64,000 nt of DNA from Ailurus styani (taxonomy: Eukaryota > Chordata > Mammalia > Carnivora > Ailuridae), in assembly GCA_002007465.1 (NCBI GenBank), contig LNAC01000009.1, positions 1 to 64,000 of the forward strand, given 5' to 3'. Shown in pieces: positions 34,980 to 47,330 of this stretch; positions within the stretch are counted from its first letter, which is position 1, and each line of letters starts with the position of its first letter. The translations under genes and the position numbers were made by a program. The notes under the pieces are model-generated. The model did no database searches. It was not told the origin of the DNA and worked only from the letters and a program-made list of their open reading frames with translations.

Positions 34980-35715
34980 TCTATTACTATGCACATAAAA
35001 CCCTTCCCTTCTGCCCCTCCTGGTCACCGAACACGTGGGGATTTGCCCCACGGTAACAGAGCACCAGCTGGGTGTCCCCAGTTCCACTCCGCCTTACACG
35101 GTCTCCCTGGAGCTACAGACCCCAGTTACGAGTTGGGTTATCTGTGTTCCCGCCCCGCTGGTGCTGGAGCCGAGGCTCCCATGCCCCCTCCTCGGGCTCC
35201 GTCAGTTCGCCGGAGCAGCTCACAGAACCCAGGGAAGTGCTTACTGAGGTTTACCGGTTTATGAAAGGACACGGTAAAGGATACAGATGAACAGCCAGAT
35301 GGAAAGACATGCAGAGCAAGATCTGGGAGGGCCTCGAGCACAGGAGTTTTGGTCCCCGTGGACTTGGGGTGCATCACTCTTCTGGCGTTGCGTTGTCTGG
35401 TCTGGAGGCTCTCCGTACCCCATACTGCTGGCGTTTTATGGGCTTCCTCATGTAGACGTAATCGATCCTTAACTCGGTTTCCAGCCCCTGTTCTCTGGAG
35501 GATGGGGGCCAAGACAGAAAATTCTAAGTCTCTAATTACCCAAATCTTGGCTTGGTCTTTCTGGTGACCAGCCCCCATCCAGGGGCCCACCCAGAGTCAC
35601 CTCGTTAGAACACGATCTGCCTAATGCTCTTATCACTTAGGAAGTTATAAGGGTTTCAGGAGCTCCGTGCCCGGAACCGGGAGCAGAGATCAAACAGTAC
35701 ATGTATTTTTTTTTT
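34980..35715. mobile_element. Ancient LTR-like repeat, family not assigned
   Basis: A long stretch resembling an old endogenous retrovirus LTR seen repeatedly in mammalian genomes. Landmarks are CAGCTCACAGAACCCAGGGA, GATACAGATGAACAGCCAGA, GCTTGGTCTTTCTGGTGACC, CCCCATCCAGGGGCCCACC and GGGTTTCAGGAGCTCCGTG. No retroviral genes are attached, so it would be a solo LTR. Family and orientation are from memory and uncertain. Confidence 0.4.
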
Positions 35716-36183
35716 CTGTTATCTCACACCTACAAAGGGTGAATTTTGCTGTATGGAAATCATACCTCAAACAAAAACAAGGAGCAGAGGCTTTTAAGCT
35801 CCGTCTGTCAGAACCCCGCGGTCTACGCGGGTGCCTAGAGGCAGGCGGGCTGGCCCCGTCCTCACCCCACCCTCACCCCCACTCGACAGTCTGGTCACCT
35901 CTTTTTCTGATGTCAGGATTCGCCGTGAAATGCTGTTTGGGAGATGTCAGAAGAAATGGGACTAGAGAAAATCCTTTCCCGGCTTCTGATGGGAGAAGGG
36001 GTCTTCCCCGGAGCAGCTGGGCACCTGGGCCTTACGAGGGCTCCCACCGCCCCGTAGCACCCAGGCCAGCTCCCCTGCAGGGTGCCAGCTGCCTCCGTCT
36101 GCTCTCATCCATCCTGTCTCTGCGTTCGTCCAGCAGCACACGTGGTGGAGCTGCTTGTAATTTCATTCAGTGCCCCATCCAGC

Positions 36184-36615
36184 TCCATGGCAATGACTTT
36201 TTTTTTTTAATTTCATTTTTCCAGTGATCCAAGATTCATTGTTTATGCACCACACCCAGTGCTCCATGTAATACTTGCCCTCCTTAATACCCACCACCAG
36301 GCTCACCCTTCCCCCCAACCCCCCCATAACCCTCAGTTTGTTTCTCAGAGTCCACAGTCTCTCGCGGTTCATCTCCCCCTCCAATTTACCCCAATTCACT
36401 TTTCCTCTCCTTCTCCGAAAGTCCTCCATTTTATTCCTTACGTCCCACAAGTAAGTGAAACCACATGATAATTGACTTTCTCTGCTTGACTTATTTCACT
36501 CATGAACAGATACTTCTCCAAAGAAGACATACACAGATGGCTAACAGACACATGAAAAAATGTTCGTCATCACTAGCCATCAGGAAAACTCAAATCAAAT
36601 CCACGGCAATGGCTT
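36184..36615 (-). mobile_element. L1 insertion with 5' inversion and target-site duplication
   Basis: From 36200 a T run and the reverse complement of the carnivore L1 3' end are visible: GATTCATTGTTTATGCACC, CCTCAGTTTGTTTCTCAGAG, GACTTATTTCACTCAT. At about 36503 the orientation flips to sense L1 ORF2 sequence, GAACAGATACTTCTCC through CTCAAATCAAAT. The outside ends carry a 16-bp duplication with two mismatches: TCCATGGCAATGACTT (36184-36199) and TCCACGGCAATGGCTT (36600-36615). This is the structure expected from twin priming. Confidence 0.88.
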
Positions 36616-36899
36616 ATCGGGTCCCTTTGCCAGGAGGTGCTAGGAATCCAAGGAAAAACCAGACAGACAAGGAGGCACAGGAAGGAAGGAAGCTAACTCC
36701 AGGGTATTCCCTAGGTGGCTGCAGTCAAGAACAGCAGGAGGGGCCTCTCAGGTTGGGGCAGTCCCAGGAGGCCTTTATCAGGGCAAGACCTAAACTGAGA
36801 CAGGCCGCTCGTGAGAAGGAACCAGTCATTTGAAACACCAGGGGAGGAGGCTCCCAGGCAGTGGGGGCCACAGCTCACCAGGCTTGTGTCGAGCGACAC

Positions 36900-37090
36900 G
36901 TTCTAAGAGCCTTTGGAAGCCTGTGTGATCGGAGCGTGCACTGGGCCGGGAGAGAGTGCCATGGGGGTCAGAGGCAGAGCCGGGGGGTGGGCCTCTCGGT
37001 CCGGGGACAGAATTCGGATTTTATTCTCAAGTCCACTGAAGGGTTTGGTGGGGAGGAGGGACATAATTTTGAAAGCTGAGCCCAAATCAT
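36900..37090 (-). mobile_element. L2 LINE fragment, antisense
   Basis: GGATTTTATTCTCAAGTCCA, CTGAAGGGTTTGGTGGGGAG and GGAGGGACATAATTTTGAAA fit the antisense L2 body. Confidence 0.6.
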
Positions 37091-37144
37091 TTCCATTTGT
37101 GTATTAGTTATGTCCAGGGAATGCCAGGTAGCTTAGAGAGCATA

Positions 37145-37300
37145 GAACTTTTGTTTATTAATTGAGGGGAAATTCACATCACACAAAATTAACACAAATT
37201 CCATGACTTTCATGGTGTTGTGGAACATCCCCCATCTAGTTCCAAACCTTTCCATCACCCCAAAAGGAAACCCTGTCCCCATTAAGCAGTGAGCATAGGG
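37145..37300 (-). mobile_element. L1M LINE fragment, antisense
   Basis: GGGAAATTCACATCACACAA, CATGGTGTTGTGGAACATC and GAAACCCTGTCCCCATTAAG follow the antisense L1M 3' UTR pattern. Confidence 0.65.
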
Positions 37301-39419
37301 CTTTTGTATCAAAGCAGCATACTGGACCAGCTCTCTAATGGTGTGTAACACATCACTTCATTGTTCCCCGCACCTTCTGCGCAAAAGGCTAGGCTGCAGA
37401 CGGATGCCTCCAGCTCGGAGAGGAGTCTGAGGCCCGACGCCACACGTTTAGAGAGCCTGCCTAAGCATTCCGATTTCACAGTCTGATCACAGTTAAATAC
37501 AACATGCTCTCCTGGGTTGGATCCTGAAACAGAAAGCGAGATTAATGAGAAAATGAGCTTAGTCACTAATGTAACCAGTGTTGGTTTCTTAGCTCTGCCG
37601 AAGGTACCGGGTCAGGTGTCAGCGTGGGGGAGCCTGGGCGAGGGGGGTGGGGGGTCTGTGCGTACCGCCTTGGCAACCTTTCTAGCCCACAGTTAAGTTT
37701 ACCTTAAAAAGAAAATCATCATCTCGACTCTTCTCACACTCCTCCCCAGCTGACGAGCTGGCAGCACAGTGGAGAAAGTCGGCGCAGAGCCTGCAGGGAA
37801 GGTGTGTGTGGTCACAGGTAGGCTTCAGGACAGGCAGCTGCACTTGAGTCTTAGCCTTCTTATCGAAGTGACCAGACCTGAGGCATTGACTTGCTCAGTA
37901 TGCCAACAGTCTCAGCCTTAAATGCTAATAACTTCGTCCGGGCTGCCTGCTTTTGTCATGTTTTTCCCCAGCAGCTGGTGGAAAAGCATTCTAAAGAGAA
38001 AGAACCCTCGTCATTATCTGCATCGTGTTTCGCTTTAATAGTGAGGAACATTACAGCAGTTTTGGGTTTTTTTGCCTGGTTTATCTGCGTGTCCTCTGTG
38101 GTATTGCAGTGCGTTACCTGCTTCGGGGAGCAGCGAGCATTACAGACCCTAACTGGTCTTTTAACAGTCGTCCGATTTCTATTCAATACCCCTTGTGAGG
38201 CAGGGCTTTGCACGTGTTTGCCTTTGCCTGGATCGATTTTTTTTAACGTTCTGGGTACTATTAAGTATTTTTGAACACAAGCAGAAAGTTTATTAGGAAA
38301 TTGTAAAACGTGCGAAACACAGATTTGGTGAAGCATAGATGTGGAGAGACAGCGCTATATTTTTATTCTACCTCCCCTAAAAATAACCTGCCAAGAGCTC
38401 TTTGTATTTGTTTAAAACTACAAACACACACTGAAGCAGCATTTAAAATCTGCCATTAGTCTAGTCAGAGAGATGTGGGCGCGCCGGCCATTCCTCCCTC
38501 GCAGTCTGTGTGGCGTGTGGGAGCGGATGCGTCTGCAGGGATGGGGATCGAACCTCACCTGGTGAATGGCATGTTGTCTGTGTGTGGCCAGAGCCATTTC
38601 TGGAAGCCCTTCATCATCCCTGCCTTCACCTATTTTTAACTGAATGGGCTTGACCTGACAGTGACCTGTACTCAATTAAGGAGCCTCAATTTGGGGACAG
38701 GAGACAGTGCTCTCTGATTACAACCAGCTGCACGTAATGGAGTCCTTTTCCTGTTCCAGGGGCAGGTGAGAGTCAGCAGACTAGGGAGTCCTCTGTCTTC
38801 CCTACTAAAACCCTGTATTTTTGGTGTCAAAGTAAGGAATATGTTGGAAAATAATGTAGTACAGAATTAAGCTTTGTCCTTAAGGCTTTCAGCTAATCAT
38901 CACATGGAAGGGGTTTGGGATTTTGTTTAAAGAAAAAGTCACGTGCGTGCGGAAGATGCTGGCGGGGACGGAGGACACCTAGGGTGGCCTCGTGAAGAGC
39001 CAGGACAGTCCAGGGCTTATTTTTCTTTTAGTCTCAGGCCACGTTGGTGAACAGAGGACAGACCACGCCGTGAAAACAAAGCTGGGCCCACTTGCTGTCA
39101 CAGACCCCGAAGGCCTGCTGCAGTATATGGGGCCGGGGTTAGCGTTGCCAACCCAAAATGCCAAAAGAGAAGGGTTAGCTGGCAGCATTTCTAAACTCTG
39201 CTTTTTAGTCTCAGCCTTTTCTCAGAATCCTATTTGCTTCTTGTCCAATCACTTAAATTTTGGGTGTCCGGATCGATGTTACTGGTAGCATTTCCCACAA
39301 AGACACTGTGAGCATGGTGGTAAACACCCTCCTGCCTGTCGTCTGCTCACGGAGACCCAGCAGGGGAGCCCTCGTTGTCTGCATTGTCGGAAGCAGGAGG
39401 GACGTGCATTTTCAGACCA

Positions 39420-40730
39420 CAGTGACACGGCCAAGGAGGATCCCTGGTCATCGGGGAGAAGGGATCTCTCCGGCAGAACACAGGCCCCGAGCGTGCTCGC
39501 CGTGGCCGTCAGTGCCGGAGATGGGAGTCCGGGCCAACGGTCCCGGCCCTCCCCGGACGGTTGGAGGATCGCTCTCCGGCATTGCTCTGGCATCGGACCC
39601 CGGGACTTCCTTTCTCCGGCGGTCATTATGCGGTCGCCGTTGCTGCGGCCTGTGTGCTTCCCAGCCCACACGCGGCAGCGGGGCGGCTGCAGAGAGAGGC
39701 CTGCCAGGCAGGTAGGAGCCCTCCCAGGTCTTTCCCCTCGATGTGACAAAGCCGGGCGGCAGGAGGAGGGCTGCCACACAGAGCCCACCCAAGCTTCCGC
39801 TTGCCTTTTCATTCCTGGAGAAGAATGTCTGGAGCTGAGAGGATGGACGCGCACACCTGTCACATTGTCCTCGGGCCGCGCACGCGGGACTCCCTGGGTT
39901 AAAGACAAGCTCACAAGGTCCTGTCGCAAATCCCACCACGTGAAATGAGACGTGGCCTGCCTTTTGTCTGCAGCGGGGACTGTCAGCAAGCCCTTTCCCT
40001 CGTGCTCATTAGCCCCCTTCCCGGGCGCAGGGGAGCGGCGGAGGGCCGGGGACAGCTTGCTGCGGGGCCGCGGCTGCCCACAGGCTCCCGTCATTCACCG
40101 GTGCCCCGGAGGCTCCGTGCACTCCGTCCTAGGGCGAAGAGGCTTTTTATAGCCAGCGCATCTCCAGCAGAGCGGCCTCGGAGAATGGGACTGAGGAGTG
40201 GGGGGGCGTCCGAAAGGGCAGAAGCACAAAGAGCCAGGAAGGGTTTCGGGCGTGTGCGTAGTTTTCTGACATTTAAACTCTGCAGGGGCAGTCGCCGTCT
40301 TGATCTTTAACCTCCTCATTTCAAAACACTGTGCATTTTCATCCAGGAACTTGGGGAGAGTGAGAGCAAGTCCGCAGCTACTTACCGCGTTAAGTCTGGG
40401 CAGGGAGGCGGAGGGGCGAGGTGGGCCACGGGCGCAGCCGAGGCCGGGCAGGTGGGGACGGGACAGGCAGGACCAGCGGCCTCCGTGCAGGGTGCTTGCC
40501 CGTGCCCGCCCGGCTCGGAGCCCACAGTCGTTCCCGAGGCTTCAGTGGGGGGAGGGCAGCCCTCTCGGGGCTGTGGCCTCAGAACTCCACCGTGAACGGG
40601 TGGGGGGTCCGGAGAGCATTCTGTGTCCGCTTCCTCGTGCATTCCCTCCCGCGTTCCTGCTTGGAGACGAAGACCGGCCTTGGCCCCGCACAGACTTTGT
40701 CCGGGGCGTCGACCAAGTGGCCACCGGGCC
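39420..40730. promoter_or_regulatory. Intragenic CpG island-like zone in the 17 kb MED27 intron
   Basis: By hand count there are about 30 CpG dinucleotides in 39425-39690 at roughly 64% GC, near or above the number expected by chance. 40010-40250 and 40380-40560 are similarly dense. Most genomic DNA is strongly CpG-depleted. The zone is more than 10 kb from any MED27 exon on either side. It could be an orphan CpG island, an alternative promoter, or a high-GC isochore effect. No gene is recognised in it. Confidence 0.5.
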
Positions 40731-43700
40731 TTTTCCACACAAGAGATGGAGTCATCCGCAGGGGGGTCCATGCTCTGCAGTTGGGAATCCGTTGATTACC
40801 TACCACGGGTTGAGTGCCTGCCCCAGTAGTGCATGATAGACCCACTTGTCACCAGTCCCCGGTCCCTGAAACAGATGTCATCCCAAGCAAGGATGGCTCC
40901 CAGAGGACAGGACTGGCTCTTTGGAGGAGGCCCCATGGCGGGTGTCACTGGAGAGTGTGTACCCCCCGCGGCATCGCATGTCACCGAAGAGGCGTAGTAG
41001 TGATTTCAGTCTCCATCTCTGTGACATCTCAACCGTCTTCCTGCCAGCCCACGTACGTGCCTTTCTGAAAGCCCCCCGAACTGCCACAAGGCCCTGGAGG
41101 CGCCTCTGGGTGTGGCCAGAGCTCGGAGCCCTGGTGCCATGTCTCCGTCCTTGCCCTCGCTCTGTGTCCTCCTTAGGGGAGCCCGTCGCCAGAGGCCCCC
41201 ACGCCTGCAAGGATTCTGCAGCCTCCGAAAGGGGTCTCTTTCGTGTTGTAGAAGGGACCTCTACTTTTTCCCCAAGCCCATCTCTCTGACAAGTGCCCTT
41301 TTCTCTTAAATGCTGATTAACTTTTCTCAAGGAGCAGAACTTAACATTTTTAGACCAGATACGTCGGCAGTCGGTGCTATGTCTCCCTGCCTCCGGGGCT
41401 GCCTCGGAAGTGTGTCTTGGTGCTCCCAGACAGAGAGAACCGCGGGCACCCCTCTCACCAGTGTGAGGGCAAATGGGCAGACTCGAGACAAGGGACGGTG
41501 CGGGAGGCAGGCCTGTTGGAGCCCAGTATCATCAGGCTATCGACGCATTTCAGGGAGGGAGAGGAGGCAGACAATCCCAGGGTCACCCCCAGGGGCCACC
41601 TTCCGGAAGCTGACAGCTGGGCTGTATTGAGCGGGTTGGATGAGCAGAAGGGAAATGGGAGTGCGTGTTGTGGACTGTGGGCCCCAGGGGCCCGTGGGTG
41701 CTGAGAATGGCGGCCAGGCATCACTCCGCTCCCCCTGCTGCTGGAATGCCTTTTATCACCACCTTTTCTCTTCAAGGGCAGGTTTGAATATTCACAAGCT
41801 TCTAAGCCCAGAATAGACTGGATCATTGGTTTTCCCCTTAGATACCCCAACACCTTCCCTCCGCAAGGCTCCCTCCAGCACCACTGATCGTGGTAATGAG
41901 CGAGAGCCTTGCTGAGGTCCTCACACGTACCCAGTGTCACGGGTAGAGTGGAGCAGGAGAGCCTGGGCCCCCTTGCTAGTTCATGGCTCTCTGCCATTTG
42001 ACGGGGTCCTGGAGTAGTTGGTCTCGACTCTGGAGTGCGTTTCTTCCTGAGGGCTCGCACGAGCCTTGGGATACCCCGGGTCAGAATCCAGCAACGGCTT
42101 CTGGGAGCCTGGCTGTCCACCTTCGTCCAGTCCCCGTTCCCACCGCCCAGCAGTCCTGACAGCCTCTTTGCCCCGTCCGGCAGCCCCGGGCAGAAGGCAG
42201 CGGGCAGGGCTCCCTCCCTGCTCTGCACACTGGGTTCTTTCCCCTGCAATTGCCTTGGCTTTGGTAGGGAAGTAGGTGGGATTGTCTGAATTTTCTTGGG
42301 AGTCCAGATGTCTCTGGATGTGTTTCTCCAACTGCAAGGCTGTTCCTGCAGAAAATAACATCACACCAAGTGGGTACAGAACAGTTCAGGTATCTTTGGG
42401 GCTTGGACTTTGCTGGCAGCCAGCAGCAGAATCTGGCATTTTACCATCTGGAAAGCGTTGAACTTTTTTTCGTTCATCTAAATGAAGAGCTTTAATTCCT
42501 TAATCCCGGGAAATGTCAAGGACCTTTGTGTGCAGCTCCTCTCAGCCCTGCACAAGGGCTCTGGCAGAATGAGGCTGGGGGGCATTCCGGAGAGTTCCCT
42601 CGTGGCCACCCTGGGGTTTCGCTCTTCACCGGGCCCTTCTCCCCACTGTGCCCCATGACCTCAGCTTTTCCCACTCCCAAACCCCCTTTCGGTCTGCTCC
42701 CCTAACGCCACTGGCCAAAAATAAATCCGTAGAACCCGCCTTCTCTCTCATTGACTCGGGCTCGTCAGGTGAGTGGCATCAGCGTGGAGCCGCCTTTTTG
42801 AGCACTCTCCTCTCCGTGGATGCCCTGAGCTAGGCCCGCGGAGGCTACACGAGCCCAGCGTGGCCTCATCCACAGAGAGCACCGCCTGCAGGGAAGCGGG
42901 GCTCCTGGTCCCGGTTAGGCGAGCGCGGGGCTGGGCTGCCCACAGGGGCTGCTGGGTACCGACACAGGGGCAGAAGGGCTTCAGGGGAGGAGCGTCCCAG
43001 GCTTGAGCACAGAGCAGCGGGAAGGCAGGTTTGGGAAGAGGAATCCTTGGAGCAGCTAGCAGGGTGGGAGCGCGTCATGGGGCTGGGGGAGACAAGGCTG
43101 GGACCCGGCTCATCCGGGCCTTCACACGCCTTTCCATGGTATTTCCAAGTTCCCTGCAGGTGCCGTTGGGGGGCGGGGGGCTGTCGCTGCTTTGCCTCCA
43201 GAGGCCATCTGCCACCAGTCTGCACTCAGATCTGGAGAGTTCGGCGGCTCCCCTTCAGGGTGTCTGGGCATCTTGGCTACAACTTTAAAGAGATTGGAGT
43301 GAAACCCGCAAACCAAACAAAAAACAGCTTTATGGAGGCCCTGGCCCGTGTCACAGGCTGTGTTCAGTACTTTATAGTCAAGGTCCCCCCCTTCTCACGC
43401 AGAGCTTGATCTCAAAACTGTGGCCACTTTTCCAGCAGAATGGAGCAGCAGGGTCCATGTCCACCTGTCCAGTTCCCACCCGGAACTGTTCAGTTCCCAG
43501 CCCGGCCTCTGCTCTTGCCCGAGCAGCGCCGCCGGGCTCCAGGGACAGTTAGAAGCCCTTCAAAGCCCGTGCCGATGGCCCCTTCATCGGGCAGAGAGGG
43601 AAGTATTGATCTTGTCGAAGTAATCCCCAGTCCCCCCGGACCGCGATGCTTCCTCCTCAGGCCTCCGGGCCTGGCGAACCCGCGGCATACAAATCCAGGG

Positions 43701-44589
43701 TGCAGGTTAGAGACTTGGGCCGCATAATAAAGACGAAACCGCCTGCTTCCGCTCTACTGCACTTCGACCCTGGTTTTAGAAGCATGTCCCTGCCCCCTTC
43801 CCCATCGCCCCCAGCTCCCCCGCCCCCCAGCGCTTTCAGGACTAACTTCATAGCATTCCCATTTTGAAATAATGATGGCTTCTCTTTTCGTGGAATGAGT
43901 ACTTCTGGGACTGTTTTAAATATTCTTCATAAAGCCGGTGCTCCTCCTCAGAGCAGTGTTGCTGGCAGGGATTACGGTCTCTTTAAACATTTAATACACG
44001 AGGTTCACATCTTTGTCTCCTGGACCCACACAGAATGTTCTTGTTCCGAGATGTTCCCAGTGCCCCTCTCCTGAAGGCTGGGTCTGTCCTTGGCAGAGCC
44101 CTGAGTAGAGACCCCAAACCCTCGGGCTGATCTCCTTATGGAGCATTCAAGCATATCCAGTGAGTGAACGTTCATTTTTATTCTTTGACTTGTGGCGTGT
44201 GTGCAACCAAGTGGCACACGTTTGGTTGGTGCTCCAGAGTCTCTTTGAAGCCCATCAAGATGGGAGGAGGCTTCTAGCACCAAGAGCTGTTCCTGCTCTG
44301 CCAGTCTCCCCGGTTCTGAGCTGGGTTCTCCAAGCTCTTGATGACTGGCCCAGAAGCTGAGGTGCTGGAAGGTCACACATGTCAGGGCAGAGGGTGGGTT
44401 CCTGGAGTAGGGCAGATGGGCTCGTCCTTTTTATTAGAACAAAGGGCTTTAAGGTCCCTGCTGGTTGGCCTGAGGGTGGAGCTCAGTACAGACATACCCT
44501 CCTACCCTCGGGTTGTGCAGCCAGGCCCTGCAGCAGCAGCCACAGAAAATCTAGACCCAAGGGTGCCAGTGACCCCAGCCTCAGGCTCC

Positions 44590-44700
44590 TCTACCAGGGC
44601 CAGTGGGGAGGGTGATGCGGCCAAGGTCACCCAGATAATTAGTGATGCAGCCTGGACTGAACCGTGTCTCCTGACAGCTCCACATCACCTTTCCCAGCAC
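44590..44700 (-). mobile_element. Antisense MIR fragment
   Basis: GCCAAGGTCACCCAGATAAT, TTAGTGATGCAGCCTGGAC and CTGAACCGTGTCTCCTGAC fit the reverse-complement MIR. Confidence 0.6.
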
Positions 44701-46479
44701 GCCGCCTTTGGTTATGTTAATGTAGGCCAGAGAGAACGTTCTCTTCTCTTCAGAGTAAGCAGAAGCAGGTATTGGCTGGAGGGAAGCCAGAATCTGGGTC
44801 TCTACCAGGCTTCTCTTTAAATAAGCAAGTCCTAAACACTTGGGTACTTAACTTTCCCTATTCATCTTGTGGGACGCACTTTTAATAGAAGCCTCAGCTC
44901 TGCTGGCTTAGTGGGGGCGGCCTCAGGCCCCACGGCTGTGTGCTGGCAAACGCTTGGCCCCATGCCACCAGCCCGTCGCAGTAGGGAGCTCGGTGTAACT
45001 GCCAGAGCCCAAGGCCGGCTCAGTGCCCACTGGCCACAGCCCTTGCCCTGCTGGTGGGAAGCAGGCATGGCCCACAGTGGCCCGATCGTCTGTGGTCCCT
45101 AATGCTGCTGACGTCGCAGTCACCTTGGGGGGCTTTGTAACCACACACATCCTGGCCCCCAGCCTGGACTCCCTTTTAAAAGCTGAGGGATGGCGCCCCC
45201 AGCACCGCCTCACCTCCGTGCTCCTCCTCGCCCCTGCTGCTCTGCGAGCTCTCCACTCTGGCCCGGAGGCCCGCACCGAGGCAGGGCGACGCCTACACCC
45301 TTGGCGAGCCCAGGAACCCCGAGGACAGGCCCTGGGCCACAAGTGATGCAGTACAGTCACTGCCTGGCCTACAGAGGCTCAACTTAGAGTTTTTCGACCT
45401 TGCAGTGTGCGAAAGGAACACACACACAGTAGAAACAGTACTTCGAAGTTTGAATTTGGATCCTAAACTAGCGATGAGCGGGAGGCCTGATCCTCTCTCG
45501 TGATGCTGGCCAGCAGCCGCCGCCCTCGGTCAGCCCTGCCTTCACGAGGGCCACCAACGCCTCCGCTGACGGCCGTTCTGGGTGGCCTTTCAGTACAGTT
45601 TTCAGTACATTACACAGGATGCTCTGCATTTTATTATAAAATAGGCTTTATGGAAGATGATTCTGCCCAGCTGTAGGCACGTGTGAGCGCTCGGACCTCG
45701 TGCACGGTCGGCCAGGTTAAGTGTATCAAATGCATTTCCAACTACCTCCATCGGGAGGAGAGGAAGTTCTGTACCACAGGCCCTGTCTTTTTAGAAGAGT
45801 ACACTGCTGAGGAATGATAGCATATTGTTTTTGCCCCCTCCCTGTGTCTCGCAAACTCCGTTTGTCACCACTCCGTCCTTTGTTCTTCCCCGACGGATAA
45901 AGAGCAAAGTCTTTGTGGTGGCGGCGAAACGCGGGCTCTGCGGGGCTGACCTTCAGCACAAAGTAGCCTTGCCGGCCGGGCCCCCGTGCTCTCGGCCCCG
46001 CAGGTGGCCAGAGGGCGCCGGTGGGAAGAGAGTTGGGACTTGACGTGCCCAGACGTGACAGAGGACCCCCCCACCCCGTGCAGCGGCCCCCTTTATTCTT
46101 CCGCAGCATTCTTCAGATTTCCCTTAATTAACATATGTGCCCACTGGCCGAATGCTGCCGGCCTTGTTTGCCCCGTCACCCCCCTCGTTCTGCATGGCAG
46201 GGAGACTCAATCCAGAGACCCCCTGGCGGGCCCAGTGGGACAGGCGCCTGGCGTGTGACGGGGCCAGAGGCAGAGGGAGAGCCGTGTGAATGGCAAGAGC
46301 TGGGGCCTAAGTGGAGAGGCCCACACCGAGTCCTGCCTCCCGCGGAGTCCTGGGGGCCCTTCCCTTGTAGGGGCGGGGCGGCCTGGGTGTGCCGCCTCTC
46401 CGCACCCCTGCGGCCTCTGTCCAAGCGTAGGCTCCTGCTGGGCGGCTCTAGAGCTGCTTGAGCCGCTGTCCCTTAACCT

Positions 46480-46600
46480 CCCGTGACCGCTCGTCCCAGC
46501 GCCGTCCCGCCGCGGCCGCGAGGATGGGGCCAGAGACCGCGGGGTCACCCACGGCGGAGCGGGTGCTGCTGTCCAGGTGCTTTCCCTGCCTCGGCGCACT
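46480..46600. promoter_or_regulatory. Short CpG-dense cluster containing a NotI site
   Basis: CpG-dense sequence around CGCCGCGGCCGCGAGG near 46507-46523, including the rare octamer GCGGCCGC. No promoter elements were identified beyond CpG density. Confidence 0.35.
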
Positions 46601-47221
46601 GGATCCTTGTCCAAGGTCAGGCGGCCGGTCTGTGACAGACGGCGCTCAGACCTGCGCCGACTCCTCCCAGGCCGTGTGGTGTAGACCACCTCGTGCGGGC
46701 TGCCACTCTCACGGCAGCATCTCCGCGTTGTCTTCAGCCAACATGACTCGGGCTCTTCCGAGCACCCTCGCACCCTCGCACCCTCCAGGTTGAAGACGTC
46801 AGAAGCTCCTTGCACACAATATGCTGGAGGAACTTTGGGAGACTTGTTTTGACTGGCATCTCCTTCACCAGTGTGTTGACTGGCAGCTGTTTCAAGGGCT
46901 CTTGAAAGATCCCTTTCTCCCTCGGAGCTTAGTTCCCCGCTAGTTTGGGTGCATGAAGACCTTCTCGGCCGGTTTGAGCTGGGATAGAATTTCGGTAAGC
47001 CCTGGTTGGCGGAGGAGGAAGAGGAAGCTGAAAGGGAGACTGGTAAAGCCCCTTGGGTCTGTGATGGGCCACGGGGATGTCACCCTACGCAGGGACTCAC
47101 CAGCAGTGGGCTGGAGCGGGGAGGGCACCCCGCGCTGAGCCGCGGCATCTGCAGCGGTCCTTGCCCCGAGGTGAAAAGGGACAGCAGCAAAGCCCCTGTG
47201 TGGCTGTCTGCTCACTGCTTT

Positions 47222-47330
47222 TAGGTTTTTTTGTTTTTAAGTAAGTTCTGCCCCCAAAGTGGGGCTCAAACTCACAACCCCGAGATCAAGAGTTGCACAC
47301 CCTACCGACTGAGCCCGCTGGGCGCCCCTG
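47222..47330 (-). mobile_element. Old Can-SINE / tRNA-derived SINE, antisense
   Basis: CAAAGTGGGGCTCAAACTCA, CAACCCCGAGATCAAGAGTT and CCGACTGAGCCCGCTGGGCG are the reverse complement of an older SINEC family lacking the CT-rich middle. Confidence 0.8.

Noticed and set aside
36465..36833. 122-codon frame containing reverse-transcriptase-like residues
   Set aside because: The similarity is to the short ORF2 fragment of the inverted L1; the frame continues by chance into flanking DNA.
39279..40094. 271-codon minus-strand open frame
   Set aside because: Low-complexity composition typical of GC-rich non-coding DNA; frames on the opposite strand are equally open. No splice or family evidence.
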